From a bacterium (GTDB taxonomy: Bacteria > Muiribacteriota > Ozemobacteria > Ozemobacterales > Ozemobacteraceae): a stretch of DNA of 5,910 bases. The stretch lies in contig JACPTH010000417.1 in assembly GCA_016192885.1 (NCBI GenBank), forward strand, positions 1 through 5,910. Direction: 5' to 3'. The translations under genes were made by a program, and so were the position numbers. A model generated the notes under the pieces. That model saw only the letters and a program-made list of their open reading frames with translations. It had not been told where the DNA came from and did no database searches. Shown here one piece after another: positions 5,872-5,910 of the stretch; within the stretch, counting starts at the first letter, position 1; each line of letters opens with the position of its first letter.

Positions 5872-5910
5872 TTCCGAATAATCCGCAACTCATTAATCCT
5901 TGCAATGTCT

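Larger units (their letters stand above)
5649..5910. other. About 260 bases upstream of def with no convincing gene
   Basis: This stretch has no ORF that I can tie to a family. A minus-strand frame stays open for 89 codons (5636-5905) and its translation has no recognisable motif and no credible start context; a 33-codon plus-strand frame (5657-5758) lacks a ribosome site. I see no tRNA cloverleaf. The right part (about 5785-5875) is visibly richer in G+C than the genes around it and contains several inverted repeats, listed separately. It could hold a structured RNA, a dispersed repeat, or the end of an unrecognised gene entering from the right edge. Confidence 0.5.

Noticed and set aside
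5636..5905. 89-codon minus-strand open frame upstream of def
   Set aside because: No recognisable motif, no clear ribosome site, its 3' end contains the def promoter -10, and its sequence is dominated by inverted repeats. Kept only as an unexplained region.
5649..5910. tRNA or rRNA fragment in the G+C-rich segment
   Set aside because: No acceptor/T-arm arrangement or conserved rRNA stretch was recognised; the hairpins do not form a cloverleaf.
1..5910. CRISPR array, insertion sequence or prophage
   Set aside because: No regularly spaced repeats with unique spacers, no transposase or integrase, and no terminal inverted repeats were seen.

Overview
The window looks like ordinary bacterial chromosome. 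It carries peptide deformylase plus methionyl-tRNA formyltransferase, the N-formylmethionine start/processing pair, which points to a bacterium rather than an archaeon. Base composition is moderately AT-leaning by eye, Shine-Dalgarno sites are clear, and the genes are tightly packed. A multi-pass membrane iron-sulfur protein suggests respiratory or anaerobic redox metabolism. The phylum cannot be named from this sequence alone.

Layout: every credible gene is on the minus strand, so transcription runs from high to low coordinates. From the right: about 260 bases of palindrome-rich sequence without a convincing gene (about 5649-5910); a promoter with a perfect extended -10 (5640-5648); def (5073-5582); fmt (4141-5076, probable CTG start overlapping the def stop by 4 bases); a small one-TM protein of unknown function (3597-4178, overlapping the fmt end by 38 bases); a very large protein (1091-3607) that joins a NapH/NosR-like membrane iron-sulfur module to a PaaK/CapK-like adenylate-forming domain; then, after 51 bases, a short-type 6-phosphogluconate dehydrogenase (146-1039). 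The last 145 bases hold 7-base-period repeats and a possible ribosome binding site for a gene lying off the left edge.

How the genes may work together: def and fmt are a familiar housekeeping pair. The overlaps running def > fmt > TM protein > Fe-S/ligase fusion suggest one coupled transcript, with the unknown TM protein a candidate partner of the fusion. The fusion is the most unusual item. It puts membrane electron-transfer machinery (two ferredoxin-type 4Fe-4S motifs, two CxxxCP motifs and further cysteines) and an acid-activating enzyme in one chain. Its substrate and reaction are unknown. 6-phosphogluconate dehydrogenase has its own strong ribosome binding site and may simply be carried along.

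Other points of interest are an apparent one-residue deletion in the first conserved motif of the deformylase, the non-AUG start of fmt, and the palindromic segment upstream of def.
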